From Lachnospiraceae bacterium (GTDB taxonomy: Bacteria; Bacillota; Clostridia; Lachnospirales; Lachnospiraceae): a stretch of 36,839 nt of DNA. The DNA is taken from the NCBI GenBank assembly GCA_022793065.1, contig JAAWCE010000082.1, positions 1-36,839 of the forward strand, read 5' to 3'. The translations under genes and the position numbers were made by a program. Under the pieces are notes generated by a model that saw only the letters and a program-made list of their open reading frames with translations, did not search any database and was not told the DNA's origin. Below, in pieces: positions 8,369 to 16,562 of this stretch (position 1 is its first letter; each line of letters opens with the position of its first letter).

Positions 8369-8486
8369 TTGAAAAAGATACATATCTGCTGTAAATTATA
8401 GGTATCATATTGCACAGAAAATAGTTTCTTTGCAGAAAAGCAGCCAAACAGGTATGGACGGCGTATGCTCATAGCCCGCCCATACC
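8369..8486 (+). promoter_or_regulatory. probable promoter and leader hairpin of the ABC exporter operon
   Basis: TTGAAA (8369-8374), 17 bases and TAAATT (8392-8397) form a plausible promoter. The leader then contains GGTATGG (8451-8457) able to pair with CCATACC (8480-8486), which closes a hairpin just before the AGGAG ribosome binding site of the ATPase gene. The hairpin could modulate translation; this is inference. Confidence 0.45.
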
Positions 8487-8503
8487 AGAACAGGAGATGG
8501 AGA

Positions 8504-9226
8504 ATGTTAGAAATAAAAAATATAACCAAAACTTATAAAGGTGGAAAAGCAGCAGTTTCCAACTTGTCCCTCACCGTTCACAGCGGGGACATCTATGGAT
8601 TTATCGGCCATAACGGCGCCGGTAAAACCACAACCATCAAGGCAATTGTAGGAATTCACGGTTTTGACTGCGGTCAAATACTGGTGGATGGGAAAGATAT
8701 TACCAAAGAACCTCTTGTCTGTAAGAAAAATATGGCATATATCCCAGATAATCCAGATTTGTACGAATATCTCACAGGAATACAATATCTGAATTTCATC
8801 GCTGACCTTTATGAGGTATCCCAGGCAGACAGAAAGGAACGAATACGACAGGAAGCGGAGGATTTTGGAATATATCAGGCCCTTGGTGATTTGATGTCCA
8901 CTTATTCCCATGGTATGAAACAAAAACTGGCTCTCACAGGCGCCCTCATCCATACCCCCAAACTATTGATTCTGGATGAACCCTTTGTAGGACTGGACCC
9001 GGAAGCATCTCTGATCCTGCGGCAAAAAATGCACGGACTTTGTGAAAAAGGCAGCGCTATTTTCTTCTCCACCCACGTATTAGAAGTGGCAGAGAAACTG
9101 TGCAGCCGCATCGGAATTATTTCGGAAGGAAAGTTAATGATAGAAGGCACTACCGCTGAATTGACAAAAGAAAAGTCCTTAGAAGATATCTTTATGGAGG
9201 TGGCAAGGCATGGGAAAACAGATTAA
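8504..9226 (+). CDS. ABC transporter ATP-binding protein
   Basis: A 240-aa nucleotide-binding subunit of an ABC exporter. Walker A GHNGAGKTT is at residues 35-43, the signature appears as YSHGMKQKLAL, Walker B as LLILDEP followed by FVGLDPEA, and the H-loop as FFSTHVLE. The signature serine is followed by HGMKQ, as in the ABC-2/ECF-exporter type ATPases. The ATG at 8504 follows AGGAGATGGAG; the open frame starts at 8465 but has no ribosome binding site there. The next gene overlaps it by 17 bases and encodes the membrane partner, so the two are translationally coupled. The cargo is unknown. Confidence 0.93.
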   Translation: MLEIKNITKTYKGGKAAVSNLSLTVHSGDIYGFIGHNGAGKTTTIKAIVGIHGFDCGQILVDGKDITKEPLVCKKNMAYIPDNPDLYEYLTGIQYLNFIADLYEVSQADRKERIRQEAEDFGIYQALGDLMSTYSHGMKQKLALTGALIHTPKLLILDEPFVGLDPEASLILRQKMHGLCEKGSAIFFSTHVLEVAEKLCSRIGIISEGKLMIEGTTAELTKEKSLEDIFMEVARHGKTD

Positions 9227-10793
9227 ATTGCTGACAAGAATTGCTCTGTGTAATCTAATGGGCTTCAATGAATTTCGATATACAAAAGACCGGAAAAAGA
9301 AATTTCGATATTACATGATGGGATGCCTATGTTTTTTCCTGATCATAATACTCATGGGATATGTGAGCGGTATAAGCTATGGACTCATCTATATGGGATT
9401 GGGTGCTCACGTTCCCGCAATCCTTTCCATGTGCGTCGCTTTATTTGTATTTATCTTTACAATGTTAAAGGCTGGAACTGTGCTTTTTGACCAGAATGCC
9501 TATGAAAAACAGATTACCCTGCCCGTAACCGTCCGTGCAATGATTATCAGCCGATTTCTGCCAATGTATATCAGCGACATGCTTCTTGGACTGCTTGTTA
9601 TGGTGCCTGGAATTGCGGTATACGGTATCATGGAGCAGCCAGATCTCTCTTTCTATTTATACGGATTCCTTGGAAGTCTGTTTTTGCCCTTTCTGCCGTT
9701 AACTCTGGCTTCCGTGGTCGGAGCAGTAATTACCGGCATTAGCAGCAGATGGAGAAGGAAAAATCTTGTTGCCATTCTGCTTACAATGCTTTTTGTCTGC
9801 ATCCTTTTATTGGGAAGCTTTACATTATCCGGCATGGAACCGGAACAATTGACAGATATCATGCAAAAAATCACCTCCTTAATAGATACACAGATTCGGA
9901 ATGTTTATCCCCCTGGTATCTGGCTGTCGGAAGCTATGGTGCAAGGCAATCTCCCCTCGCTGCTTTTATTCCTGGCCATATCCACAGGATGTTTCCTTCT
10001 ATTCTTGGAGCTGCTGCGGCCCTTTTATGTAAACATCTGCAATCTGCTTGCAGCTCATGAAGCCAGAAGAAACTATCAGATGAAAGACCTGAGTGTCCGA
10101 TCTGTTTTATGGAGTATGATTGACAGAGAACTGCGCCGCTATTTTGCATCGGTAGTGTATGTAGTTAATACCTTGACCGGAAACATATTAGCGCTGTTGC
10201 TTTCCATTGCCATTCTTATCATGGGAAAAGAAACCTTGAATGAAATCATTGGAATACAGGGAATAGCAGAAAGGGGACTGCCCGTTTTGTTAGGTATGAT
10301 CTTTTCGCTGATGCCCATGAGTTCCTGCTCTATTTCCATGGAAGGAAAGCAATGGTGGATGATGCAGACCTTCCCCGTGTCAGAAAAGGATATTATGAAA
10401 AGTAAAGTAGGTGCAAATCTGTTGGTGGCCCTTCCTTTTTATCTTGTTTCGGAAATTTTATTAATCATTGCCTTAAGGCCGGCGGGCTTAAATTTCGTTT
10501 GTCTCCTGGCAATACCTGCGGTGTACATTATATTCTTGGCCGTAACCGGTTTTGCTGTCAACCGCAAATTTCCTCTTTTGGATTGGGAAAACGAAGTCAG
10601 AGTAGTAAAGCAAAGTACCTCCACCTTGCTCACTATGCTGATCGGTATGACATCCGGTATGGTTCCCTTATTTGTACTGGTGGCCTTCCAAACTATCCCG
10701 GCCTATGTGATATATGGTGTGTTATCGGTAATTTTACTGGGAATTGCCGGAATCCTTTGGGGGATTCAAAATAATTCATCCAACAAAATATAA
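9210..10793 (+). CDS. ABC exporter membrane subunit
   Basis: A 527-aa polytopic membrane protein with about twelve hydrophobic segments, presumably the permease for the ATPase encoded just upstream. It overlaps the ATPase gene by 17 bases, and a GGAGG lies inside the end of that gene just before this ATG. It resembles large two-component ABC-2 type permeases found with similar ATPases in Firmicutes, though the family cannot be fixed by eye. A soluble stretch around residues 285-315 separates two membrane halves. Its 3' end overlaps the convergent APH-like gene by 28 bases. Cargo could be a peptide, lipid or drug. Confidence 0.85.
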   Translation: MGKQIKLLTRIALCNLMGFNEFRYTKDRKKKFRYYMMGCLCFFLIIILMGYVSGISYGLIYMGLGAHVPAILSMCVALFVFIFTMLKAGTVLFDQNAYEKQITLPVTVRAMIISRFLPMYISDMLLGLLVMVPGIAVYGIMEQPDLSFYLYGFLGSLFLPFLPLTLASVVGAVITGISSRWRRKNLVAILLTMLFVCILLLGSFTLSGMEPEQLTDIMQKITSLIDTQIRNVYPPGIWLSEAMVQGNLPSLLLFLAISTGCFLLFLELLRPFYVNICNLLAAHEARRNYQMKDLSVRSVLWSMIDRELRRYFASVVYVVNTLTGNILALLLSIAILIMGKETLNEIIGIQGIAERGLPVLLGMIFSLMPMSSCSISMEGKQWWMMQTFPVSEKDIMKSKVGANLLVALPFYLVSEILLIIALRPAGLNFVCLLAIPAVYIIFLAVTGFAVNRKFPLLDWENEVRVVKQSTSTLLTMLIGMTSGMVPLFVLVAFQTIPAYVIYGVLSVILLGIAGILWGIQNNSSNKI

Positions 10794-11554
10794 TACCGTA
10801 TTTTCTCCCAGTCAGGTTCCAGCCCCAGTTTTTGAAATAATAAATCAGAAGAAAAGTCCTCATATTTTCTGCCGCCATATTTTCCGCTAAAATTATGCAG
10901 CAGACTTCTGTAGCAAAGCGCAATATCCTGCCATTTGTCCCCAACACCCATTCGCCCCAAATCAATATATCCTTTCAGTTCCTCTCCCTGATAGAAAAGA
11001 TTGGGTAATGTAAAATCTCCATGTGTCAGTACCCAATCTTCCTGGGGCTTATGTTCCACAAGCCATTGATACAATTCTCTGGGAGAACGAAACCCGTTCT
11101 CCCCATAGGTATCCGGCTCTACATTTTCCATACTTACCATACCATGCTCCACCCAATACCGCGCCATTTCCAGTTTTCTGTCAATTCCCCATTTACAAGG
11201 GCAGTCATTGATATCAACTTTCCACAAGAATTTCAACGCCTCCGCAAGCAGACCGATTAATCGCTCCGGATGACGCATATATTCGTTGTCACAGGCCATT
11301 TTTCCCATCACTTTCGTCATTAACAGATAACTTTTTCCCCCTTCACATACATAGGAAATCACTTCCGGCACGGGTAATTTCCCCTTAAGCCATCCCATAA
11401 TATCATACTCATTTCGTGCTTCTTCATTGTCCTCTTGAATTTTAAGCACCTGCTCCGAAAACAAATAGATTTTACTTCCAGACATCCCTATACCGTCCAT
11501 CTGAAAATCAGCATCCCTAATTATATTTTGAATTTCATAAGGCAACTCTATCAT
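10766..11554 (-). CDS. APH(3')-family aminoglycoside phosphotransferase-like kinase
   Basis: A 262-aa protein of the aminoglycoside O-phosphotransferase APH(3') family, which uses ATP to phosphorylate the 3'-hydroxyl of kanamycin-type drugs. The catalytic loop HGDFTLPNLF and the metal-binding and following segment YIDLGRMGVGDKWQDIALCYRSL are close to the family consensus, and the C-terminus YYILLDELF is also typical. Length matches. The ATG at 11554 follows AGAGGG; the extra frame back to 11590 runs through a palindromic repeat and is rejected. The gene sits among housekeeping genes with no mobile-element marks. Whether it confers resistance or acts on another substrate is unknown. Confidence 0.85.
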   Translation of the reverse strand: MIELPYEIQNIIRDADFQMDGIGMSGSKIYLFSEQVLKIQEDNEEARNEYDIMGWLKGKLPVPEVISYVCEGGKSYLLMTKVMGKMACDNEYMRHPERLIGLLAEALKFLWKVDINDCPCKWGIDRKLEMARYWVEHGMVSMENVEPDTYGENGFRSPRELYQWLVEHKPQEDWVLTHGDFTLPNLFYQGEELKGYIDLGRMGVGDKWQDIALCYRSLLHNFSGKYGGRKYEDFSSDLLFQKLGLEPDWEKIRYYILLDELF

Positions 11555-11565
11555 TTTTATACCCT

Positions 11566-11593
11566 CTGTGCGATAAAGCGCACATACCAATCA
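11566..11593. repeat. palindromic dispersed element, second copy
   Basis: Twenty-six of 28 bases match 6044-6071. Here the palindrome centre is altered (CGATAAAGCG rather than CGCTATAGCG), which leaves a 6-bp stem with a 6-base loop. As at the first site, it lies just upstream of a minus-strand gene, between the APH-like start and the aat stop. Confidence 0.65.
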
Positions 11594-11606
11594 TGCTTTT
11601 ACTTTC

Positions 11607-12269
11607 TCACGATTCCCTGAGTCCCGTACCCTGACGCAACATTCCGTCGAATTCCTCCCAGGAAATATATCTGCCTCCCATACTCTCTAAATGTTCCGTA
11701 TGAAACTGACAGTCTATAAACAGAAAGTTCCTTTCCTCTAAAAATCTGGCAAAGGCAATCAGCGCCGTCTTAGACCCATTCTCTTTTTCCGAGAACATAC
11801 TCTCTCCAAAAAAACATTTTCCAATGCAAACCCCGTAAAATCCCCCTGCCAACTGTCCGTCCTCTTGTACTTCCACGCTTACGGCATATCCAGCCTCATG
11901 AAGCCGATAATACGCTTCCTCCATCTCATCGGAAATCCAGGTTCCTTCCTTCCATTCTCTTTTCACACGGCACCGATGCATTGTATCCGCAAAATCCCGA
12001 TTCAATACCACATTCAGTTCATGCTTTCTCATATATTTTCTCATGGAATGTGATACATGAATCTCCTTTGGAAATATTACAAAACGCTCCTTGGGACACC
12101 ACCACATTATCTCATCCCCTGGATTATACCAGGGAAAAATCCCATGAGAATATGCCAATAACAGCCGCTCAACACTTAAGTCTCCCCCCACCGCCAGCAA
12201 TCCGTCCCCGCGGCCATAACACGGATTTGGAAAGGACACTTCCTCTTCGTCCAAACGATACACAGGCAT
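11607..12269 (-). CDS. aat: leucyl/phenylalanyl-tRNA-protein transferase
   Basis: A 220-aa cytoplasmic enzyme that moves Leu or Phe from aminoacyl-tRNA to the N-terminus of proteins beginning with Arg or Lys, creating N-degrons for ClpS/ClpA. The family motifs are present: GLLAVGGDLSVERLLLAY then HGIFPWY near the N-terminus, FYGVCIGKCFFGESMFS in the core, and HLESMGGRYISWEEF near the end. Length is normal for the family. ATG 12269 follows GGGGGAAG; the frame extends to 12356, into the clpA end, but lacks a better site. It is the last gene of the clpS-clpA-aat operon, 37 bases after clpA, which supports its role in making substrates for the upstream gene products. Confidence 0.93.
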   Translation of the reverse strand: MPVYRLDEEEVSFPNPCYGRGDGLLAVGGDLSVERLLLAYSHGIFPWYNPGDEIMWWCPKERFVIFPKEIHVSHSMRKYMRKHELNVVLNRDFADTMHRCRVKREWKEGTWISDEMEEAYYRLHEAGYAVSVEVQEDGQLAGGFYGVCIGKCFFGESMFSEKENGSKTALIAFARFLEERNFLFIDCQFHTEHLESMGGRYISWEEFDGMLRQGTGLRES

Positions 12270-12306
12270 AACAACTTCCCCCTTTTCCTCATCAGTCTTA
12301 CAGAAA

Positions 12307-14919
12307 TTAACCGTTTGCCTGTTCTGTGCCAAAAGCAAACACAAATTTATCACCATCCGCTGTTAAACTGCAGTCTCCGCCCTCTTTCAGCGTACCGAAC
12401 AAAATCTCATCCACCAAAAGGGGTTTGATTTCACCTTGTATGACACGTTCAATTTCCCTTGCGCCGAACTCCGCACTGATACCTTTCTTTTTGACTAACT
12501 GTTTTGCGGCGGTATCCGCCGTCAGCGTGACAGATTTCCGAAGCAGCATTTTCCGAAGCTCCCCTATCTTTTTCTCCACAATCTGCTCCGCCATACGCTC
12601 ATTGATCCCATGAAACACTACAATTCGGTTCAGACGGTTGCGGAACTCCGGCTGGAAAATCCGTTTTACCTCTTCCAGAATTACATCCGCCCTCACGTCC
12701 TGTCCCAGGAAACCAATTCCGTGTTTTCCAATCCGGCTTGCCCCTGCGTTGGATGTCATAATAATAATCACATTCCTGAAATCGGCCTTTCTGCCCTGAT
12801 TGTCCGTCAATGTGGCATAATCCATTACCTGCAGCAGTATATTATAGATGTCCGGATGTGCTTTTTCAATTTCATCCAGCAATAAAACCGCATGAGGATT
12901 TTTGCGGATTTCCTCCGTAAGAAGTCCTCCTTCTTCGTATCCCACATATCCCGCCGGCGCGCCGATTAATTTTGCTACCGCGTGCTTCTCTTCATATTCG
13001 CTCATATCAAAACGAATCAGCTTAATGCCCAATTCTTCCGCCAGACTTCTCGCGATCTCCGTCTTACCTACCCCTGTAGGTCCTACAAATAACAGGCTTG
13101 CCAACGGTTTTCCCTCATCCAAAAGACCGGCTCTGGAGAATTTCACCCCATTTACCACCTGGGATATGGCTTCTTCCTGACCAAACACCCGCCCTGTCAG
13201 CCGTTCTTCCAATGTAGAAAGAGCAGCAGTTTCATCATTTTCCACAATTTGTTTGGGAATATGACATGTCTTTGACAATATCTCATCAATTAATTCTTTA
13301 TCTACCGACTGTTTGCTCCCGTCAAGGGGATGCAGCCGACGATATGCCCCCGCTTCATCCAACAAATCAATGGCTTTGTCCGGCAGATATCGTTCATTCA
13401 CATACTTTGCGCTCATTTCCACCGCATATTCCACCACACCGTCTTCATATACAACACCGTGAAATCCTTCGTAATCCTTCCGCAATCCTTCCAGTATATG
13501 AATGGATTCCTGTATGGTGGGTTCTTTAATGTCTATATTCTGAAACCGTCTTACAAGACTCTTACTTTTTTCAAAATGTTTTTTGTATTCCTCATAGGTG
13601 GTTGCGCCGATAAAACGTACATGCCCCGACGCCAGATATGGCTTGAGCATATTGGAGATGTCAAAAGTTCCGCCGTTTACCGCCCCGGCGCCTACAATAT
13701 TATGAATTTCATCAATGTATACAATGGGCTTATCTTCATCTTCGATACTGTCCATAATTCTTTTAAACCTTTTTTCAAAATCTCCCCGATATTGCGTGCC
13801 CGCCAGCAGACTTCCCAAATCCAAAGAGAAAATTTTCGCTCCCATCAAAGGCGCCGGAACCTTCGCTTCATTTAAAAGCCTTGCAAGACCATATGTAATC
13901 GCCGTTTTACCCACACCCGGTTCCCCTAAGTGCAAGGGGTTATTTTTCTCTTTGCGGCAAAGGATCTGCATGGTTCTCTCTAATTCTTCCTCTCTGCCAA
14001 TCAAAGGCCCCACTCCGTCCAGTTCATCATTCAGGCATTGGGCATATTCCTGCCAAAAGCCCCCCTGTGAGCCTTCCTCTTCCATATCTTCTTCCCAGTC
14101 ATTTTCCGGTCCCTCGTCTCCAGGCATGGCGCCGTTGCCGTGATTTCTTTTCAATGGCCCCATACCCATATCATTCCCGTTCCTTCTTTCTTCTGTCTCT
14201 CCCACTGCCCCGGCAAAAGGATTATTGTCAAACACCCCCTTACGATCTTTCTTCCCGCCGTCTTGCTTTTGATTGTCTTCCCTGCGGCTATCTTTTATCC
14301 GTGCATTTTTATTGTGTCTGACTTGACCTGATTCCGCATCCCCATGATCCCCTTCCGCTTTGGCAGCTTCTTTTCCATAACCTATCTTGTCTTTCTCCTG
14401 TGCTGTTTCATTCTGTTGTCCTTCCTCTTTCTTCCCTGTACGATTCTTTGCCTTCCTCTTCTCATGCCGCTTTTCCTCATAAGCGATTTCTTCATATGCA
14501 ATGGTCATTTCCTGCAAAAGCTCCGGCGCTTCCACTCTCTGCAGACGCATATAATATGCCGCATAGCTTTCCTCCAGTCCATACATTGCATAAATAATAT
14601 GGGGCAATTCTATGGCGTCCTTACCGCTGTTCACTGCCGCCTCCCAGGCAAATGCCAGCACATTTCCCAACCCCTGGGACAACTCCGGCTCTTCTTCGGC
14701 CTCTTCTACCTGCTCCATGTATTCCTCAATATATTCTCTGAGACGATAATCCAATTTTTTCACGTTTCCGCCACAATTTTGAAACGCCTTGACAAATACT
14801 TTATTTCGACATATCACATACAGCAGCAACTCCGGCGTTATAAATTCAAAATGCCCACTTTTTGCCAGAGTAATTGCCATATTGACAATTCCGGCCACTT
14901 CCTCCGATACTTGCATCAT
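12307..14919 (-). CDS. clpA: ATP-dependent Clp protease ATP-binding subunit ClpA
   Basis: An 870-aa AAA+ unfoldase that feeds substrates into ClpP. The N-domain covers residues 1-145. A long, highly charged Lys/Glu/Asn/Gly linker covers about 146-290. AAA-1 has Walker A GEPGVGKT (332-339) and Walker B IVYIDEIHN. AAA-2 has Walker A GPTGVGKT (613-620), Walker B VLLLDEIEKA and the ClpP-docking loop IGFLG (735-739). There is no coiled middle domain, which separates it from ClpB and ClpC. E. coli ClpA is 758 aa; most of the excess is the charged linker. The start ATG shares one base with the clpS stop (TAATG) and follows GGAGG, so the two are translationally coupled. Confidence 0.95.
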   Translation of the reverse strand: MMQVSEEVAGIVNMAITLAKSGHFEFITPELLLYVICRNKVFVKAFQNCGGNVKKLDYRLREYIEEYMEQVEEAEEEPELSQGLGNVLAFAWEAAVNSGKDAIELPHIIYAMYGLEESYAAYYMRLQRVEAPELLQEMTIAYEEIAYEEKRHEKRKAKNRTGKKEEGQQNETAQEKDKIGYGKEAAKAEGDHGDAESGQVRHNKNARIKDSRREDNQKQDGGKKDRKGVFDNNPFAGAVGETEERRNGNDMGMGPLKRNHGNGAMPGDEGPENDWEEDMEEEGSQGGFWQEYAQCLNDELDGVGPLIGREEELERTMQILCRKEKNNPLHLGEPGVGKTAITYGLARLLNEAKVPAPLMGAKIFSLDLGSLLAGTQYRGDFEKRFKRIMDSIEDEDKPIVYIDEIHNIVGAGAVNGGTFDISNMLKPYLASGHVRFIGATTYEEYKKHFEKSKSLVRRFQNIDIKEPTIQESIHILEGLRKDYEGFHGVVYEDGVVEYAVEMSAKYVNERYLPDKAIDLLDEAGAYRRLHPLDGSKQSVDKELIDEILSKTCHIPKQIVENDETAALSTLEERLTGRVFGQEEAISQVVNGVKFSRAGLLDEGKPLASLLFVGPTGVGKTEIARSLAEELGIKLIRFDMSEYEEKHAVAKLIGAPAGYVGYEEGGLLTEEIRKNPHAVLLLDEIEKAHPDIYNILLQVMDYATLTDNQGRKADFRNVIIIMTSNAGASRIGKHGIGFLGQDVRADVILEEVKRIFQPEFRNRLNRIVVFHGINERMAEQIVEKKIGELRKMLLRKSVTLTADTAAKQLVKKKGISAEFGAREIERVIQGEIKPLLVDEILFGTLKEGGDCSLTADGDKFVFAFGTEQANG

Positions 14920-15218
14920 TATGCCTCCTCCACTGTCATCCGAAACGGATAACCTTCTTCTTTTGCTCTTGCGGCAGCAGCCTGAACCTTTGTAATCGCA
15001 ATGTCATAAGGATATGCCCCAACCGCCGCCCTGCCGCCTTCATGTACCATCAGCATCAAACGTTCCGCTTCCGCTTCATCCTTATGAAATATATCCATCA
15101 ATATTTCCACCACAAACTCCATGGACGTAAAATCATCATTGTGCATTATCACACGGTAATGCCTTGGTTCACGCAAATTTATCCTGGTTCTTTCTCTTGT
15201 TTCTCCCTGTACGGACAT
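14919..15218 (-). CDS. clpS: ClpS, N-degron adaptor for ClpA
   Basis: A 99-aa adaptor that binds N-terminal Leu, Phe, Tyr or Trp and delivers the protein to ClpA. The substrate-pocket residues known from E. coli ClpS are all visible: the acidic pair in MHNDDFTSMEFV, the gate methionine in SMEF, and the histidine in MVHEGGRAAVG. A flexible N-terminal tail of about 18 residues, needed in the family for ClpA engagement, precedes the core. ATG 15218 is preceded by AGAGGTGGG; the open frame extends to 15281 but crosses the promoter. It is the first gene of the clpS-clpA-aat operon. Confidence 0.95.
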   Translation of the reverse strand: MSVQGETRERTRINLREPRHYRVIMHNDDFTSMEFVVEILMDIFHKDEAEAERLMLMVHEGGRAAVGAYPYDIAITKVQAAAARAKEEGYPFRMTVEEA

Positions 15219-15267
15219 AATTTCCCACCTCTTAATTTTTAATTCTGCAATGTTCTTTTGTGTCAAT

Positions 15268-15276
15268 ATTATATCA
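15268..15276 (-). promoter_or_regulatory. extended -10 promoter of the clpS-clpA-aat operon
   Basis: On the minus strand the sequence reads TGATATAAT, an extended -10 element, 50 bases before the clpS ATG. No good -35 box lies at 17 bases, as is common for extended -10 promoters. The operon has no other visible promoter. Confidence 0.55.
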
Positions 15277-15306
15277 CACAACTTCTTGTCCTACCACCAA
15301 ATTTTA

Positions 15307-15330
15307 AAGGCATGACTATTGCCATGCCTT
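15307..15330 (-). terminator. hairpin between 2H phosphoesterase gene and clpS
   Basis: AAGGCATG (15307-15314) and CATGCCTT (15323-15330) form an 8-bp stem with an 8-base loop. On the minus strand it is followed by TAAAATTT, so it probably ends the transcript of the upstream 2H phosphoesterase gene before the clp promoter. The T-run is weak. Confidence 0.45.
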
Positions 15331-15412
15331 CTGCCTGTCTCTTATTCTTTTTATGCCGTCTGCAGCAGCATACGGCCACTGAAAATATTACCGCTATTAT
15401 AAAAAAGCCCCC

Positions 15413-15961
15413 TCAGCACAAAGTATTCCTTAACTGAATTCTGACAATTTCCTCCACAGGAAATATCATTTTCCCTAATCCAATGGACACAAATTGCCCT
15501 TTTATTTTCCGAAACTCCCGCAATACCAGCTCGCTTGCCCTGAAAAATGCCTCTTCATCATCATCCCTGGTAAGCGCCACTGTACAGTGCGGAACCCATT
15601 CGTCCGGACAGTACCACTCACAGCCGCTTTTATCAAACCCATCCAGACATTCATGTAAATCACTGTGCAGTTTATACATACTGCGATTCATAGTCGGAGC
15701 CAGAAAAATTGTCCTTGTATCATTAAACATTCCCACAGAATCCAGATACGCCGGTACGGCTTCATGCTTGTCCGCAAAATTTCTTAATTTTTCTATACAT
15801 TTTACTTCATCTATATCATGAAAGCATCCCAATGTAATATGGGGTTTGGTATTCCATTCCAACAGCTTACTGCTGATTCCAGCATCCGCTATTTTCCGGG
15901 CCAAAGATTCAATTTGCTGCTCCGTATCTTTATCATAATATAATCCTACCACATATTGCAT
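15413..15961 (-). CDS. 2'-5' RNA ligase family (2H phosphoesterase) protein
   Basis: A 182-aa member of the 2H superfamily, which hydrolyses or ligates 2',5' or cyclic phosphodiesters in RNA or nucleotides. The two catalytic H-x-T motifs are HIT at residues 41-43 and HCT at 125-127, with the usual spacing. ATG 15961 follows GAGGAGGGGAGG; a start at 15985 would put that site inside the gene. It stands alone between the clp operon and a doubtful reading frame. The natural substrate is unknown for most bacterial members. Confidence 0.82.
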   Translation of the reverse strand: MQYVVGLYYDKDTEQQIESLARKIADAGISSKLLEWNTKPHITLGCFHDIDEVKCIEKLRNFADKHEAVPAYLDSVGMFNDTRTIFLAPTMNRSMYKLHSDLHECLDGFDKSGCEWYCPDEWVPHCTVALTRDDDEEAFFRASELVLREFRKIKGQFVSIGLGKMIFPVEEIVRIQLRNTLC

Positions 15962-16046
15962 TTCATCCCTCCCCTCCTCTGCCACGCTGCAATTAGTCTT
16001 ATTGTATCACATCTCATATAGTTTATCCACAGTATGTATTTACCTG

Positions 16047-16319
16047 TCAAAAAATCCATCTGGCCTCATAAGAATTCAGAAAATACGCATCTGTCCTTCT
16101 TTGAAGCTGCAAAATTTCCTTTTCACAAGTATATGTATAGTATCTTGTATTCCCTGCTCCATTTTGGGCCGTATAATTAAAAAGTTTATCCATTGTTTTC
16201 TTTGAAAAAACAATATGGGTATCACCATTATTCTCAAAATTTATGCTGTCTATGCTCTTTTTTGTCCATATGAAATGAAAGATAAAGCTCAAATTCTTTG
16301 TAATAAGAAGAAATGTCAA
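16047..16319 (-). CDS. doubtful 90-aa hypothetical protein or gene remnant
   Basis: The open frame encodes a protein whose C-terminal two thirds has a natural-looking composition (GDTHIVFSKKTMDKLF, then RYYTYTCEKEILQLQRRT). No clear ribosome binding site precedes the ATG at 16319, and no family is recognised. The first 20 residues are hydrophobic and could be chance coding upstream of a truncated gene. It may be a 3' fragment of a decayed gene. Confidence 0.3.
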   Translation of the reverse strand: MTFLLITKNLSFIFHFIWTKKSIDSINFENNGDTHIVFSKKTMDKLFNYTAQNGAGNTRYYTYTCEKEILQLQRRTDAYFLNSYEARWIF

Positions 16320-16387
16320 TTTCCGTTCTGCATATCCACTTTGTTTCCGGTTGCCACATTCTGTTATATTTTGTTATGAAACACAGC

Positions 16388-16427
16388 AACAGAGCGTATA
16401 GAAAATTAATCTATACGCTCTGTTTTT
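16388..16427 (+). terminator. strong hairpin terminator with second GC-rich stem beside it
   Basis: A perfect 15-bp stem (16388-16402 with 16410-16424) and 7-base loop is followed by TTTTTAT on the plus strand, a textbook terminator shape. No convincing plus-strand gene precedes it. A second stem GGCCCGCATG/CATGCGGGCC lies at 16435-16444 and 16467-16476. On the minus strand both lie 90 to 170 bases after the MATE stop at 16563, so they may end that transcript instead. Confidence 0.6.
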
Positions 16428-16562
16428 ATGCGCTGGCCCGCATGTGGAAGTTTGCCGCCAATGCGGCATGCGGGCCGCAGAGAGTGGTGGAGAGGGACAT
16501 TCCCCTACTCGATCGGAAAGGCATATGGTAAGCCGTCACATTGGTAATAGGTTTTGGGGCCA

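Noticed and set aside
13330..13875. 181-aa plus-strand frame
   Set aside because: It is antisense to clpA AAA domains and has no ribosome binding site; it is a shadow frame.
14344..14952. 202-aa plus-strand frame
   Set aside because: It is antisense to the ClpA linker and N-domain; its composition reflects the opposite strand.
16023..16031. TTATCCACA, a perfect DnaA box
   Set aside because: It is single, with no cluster, no AT-rich unwinding region and no dnaA/dnaN context, so not an origin.
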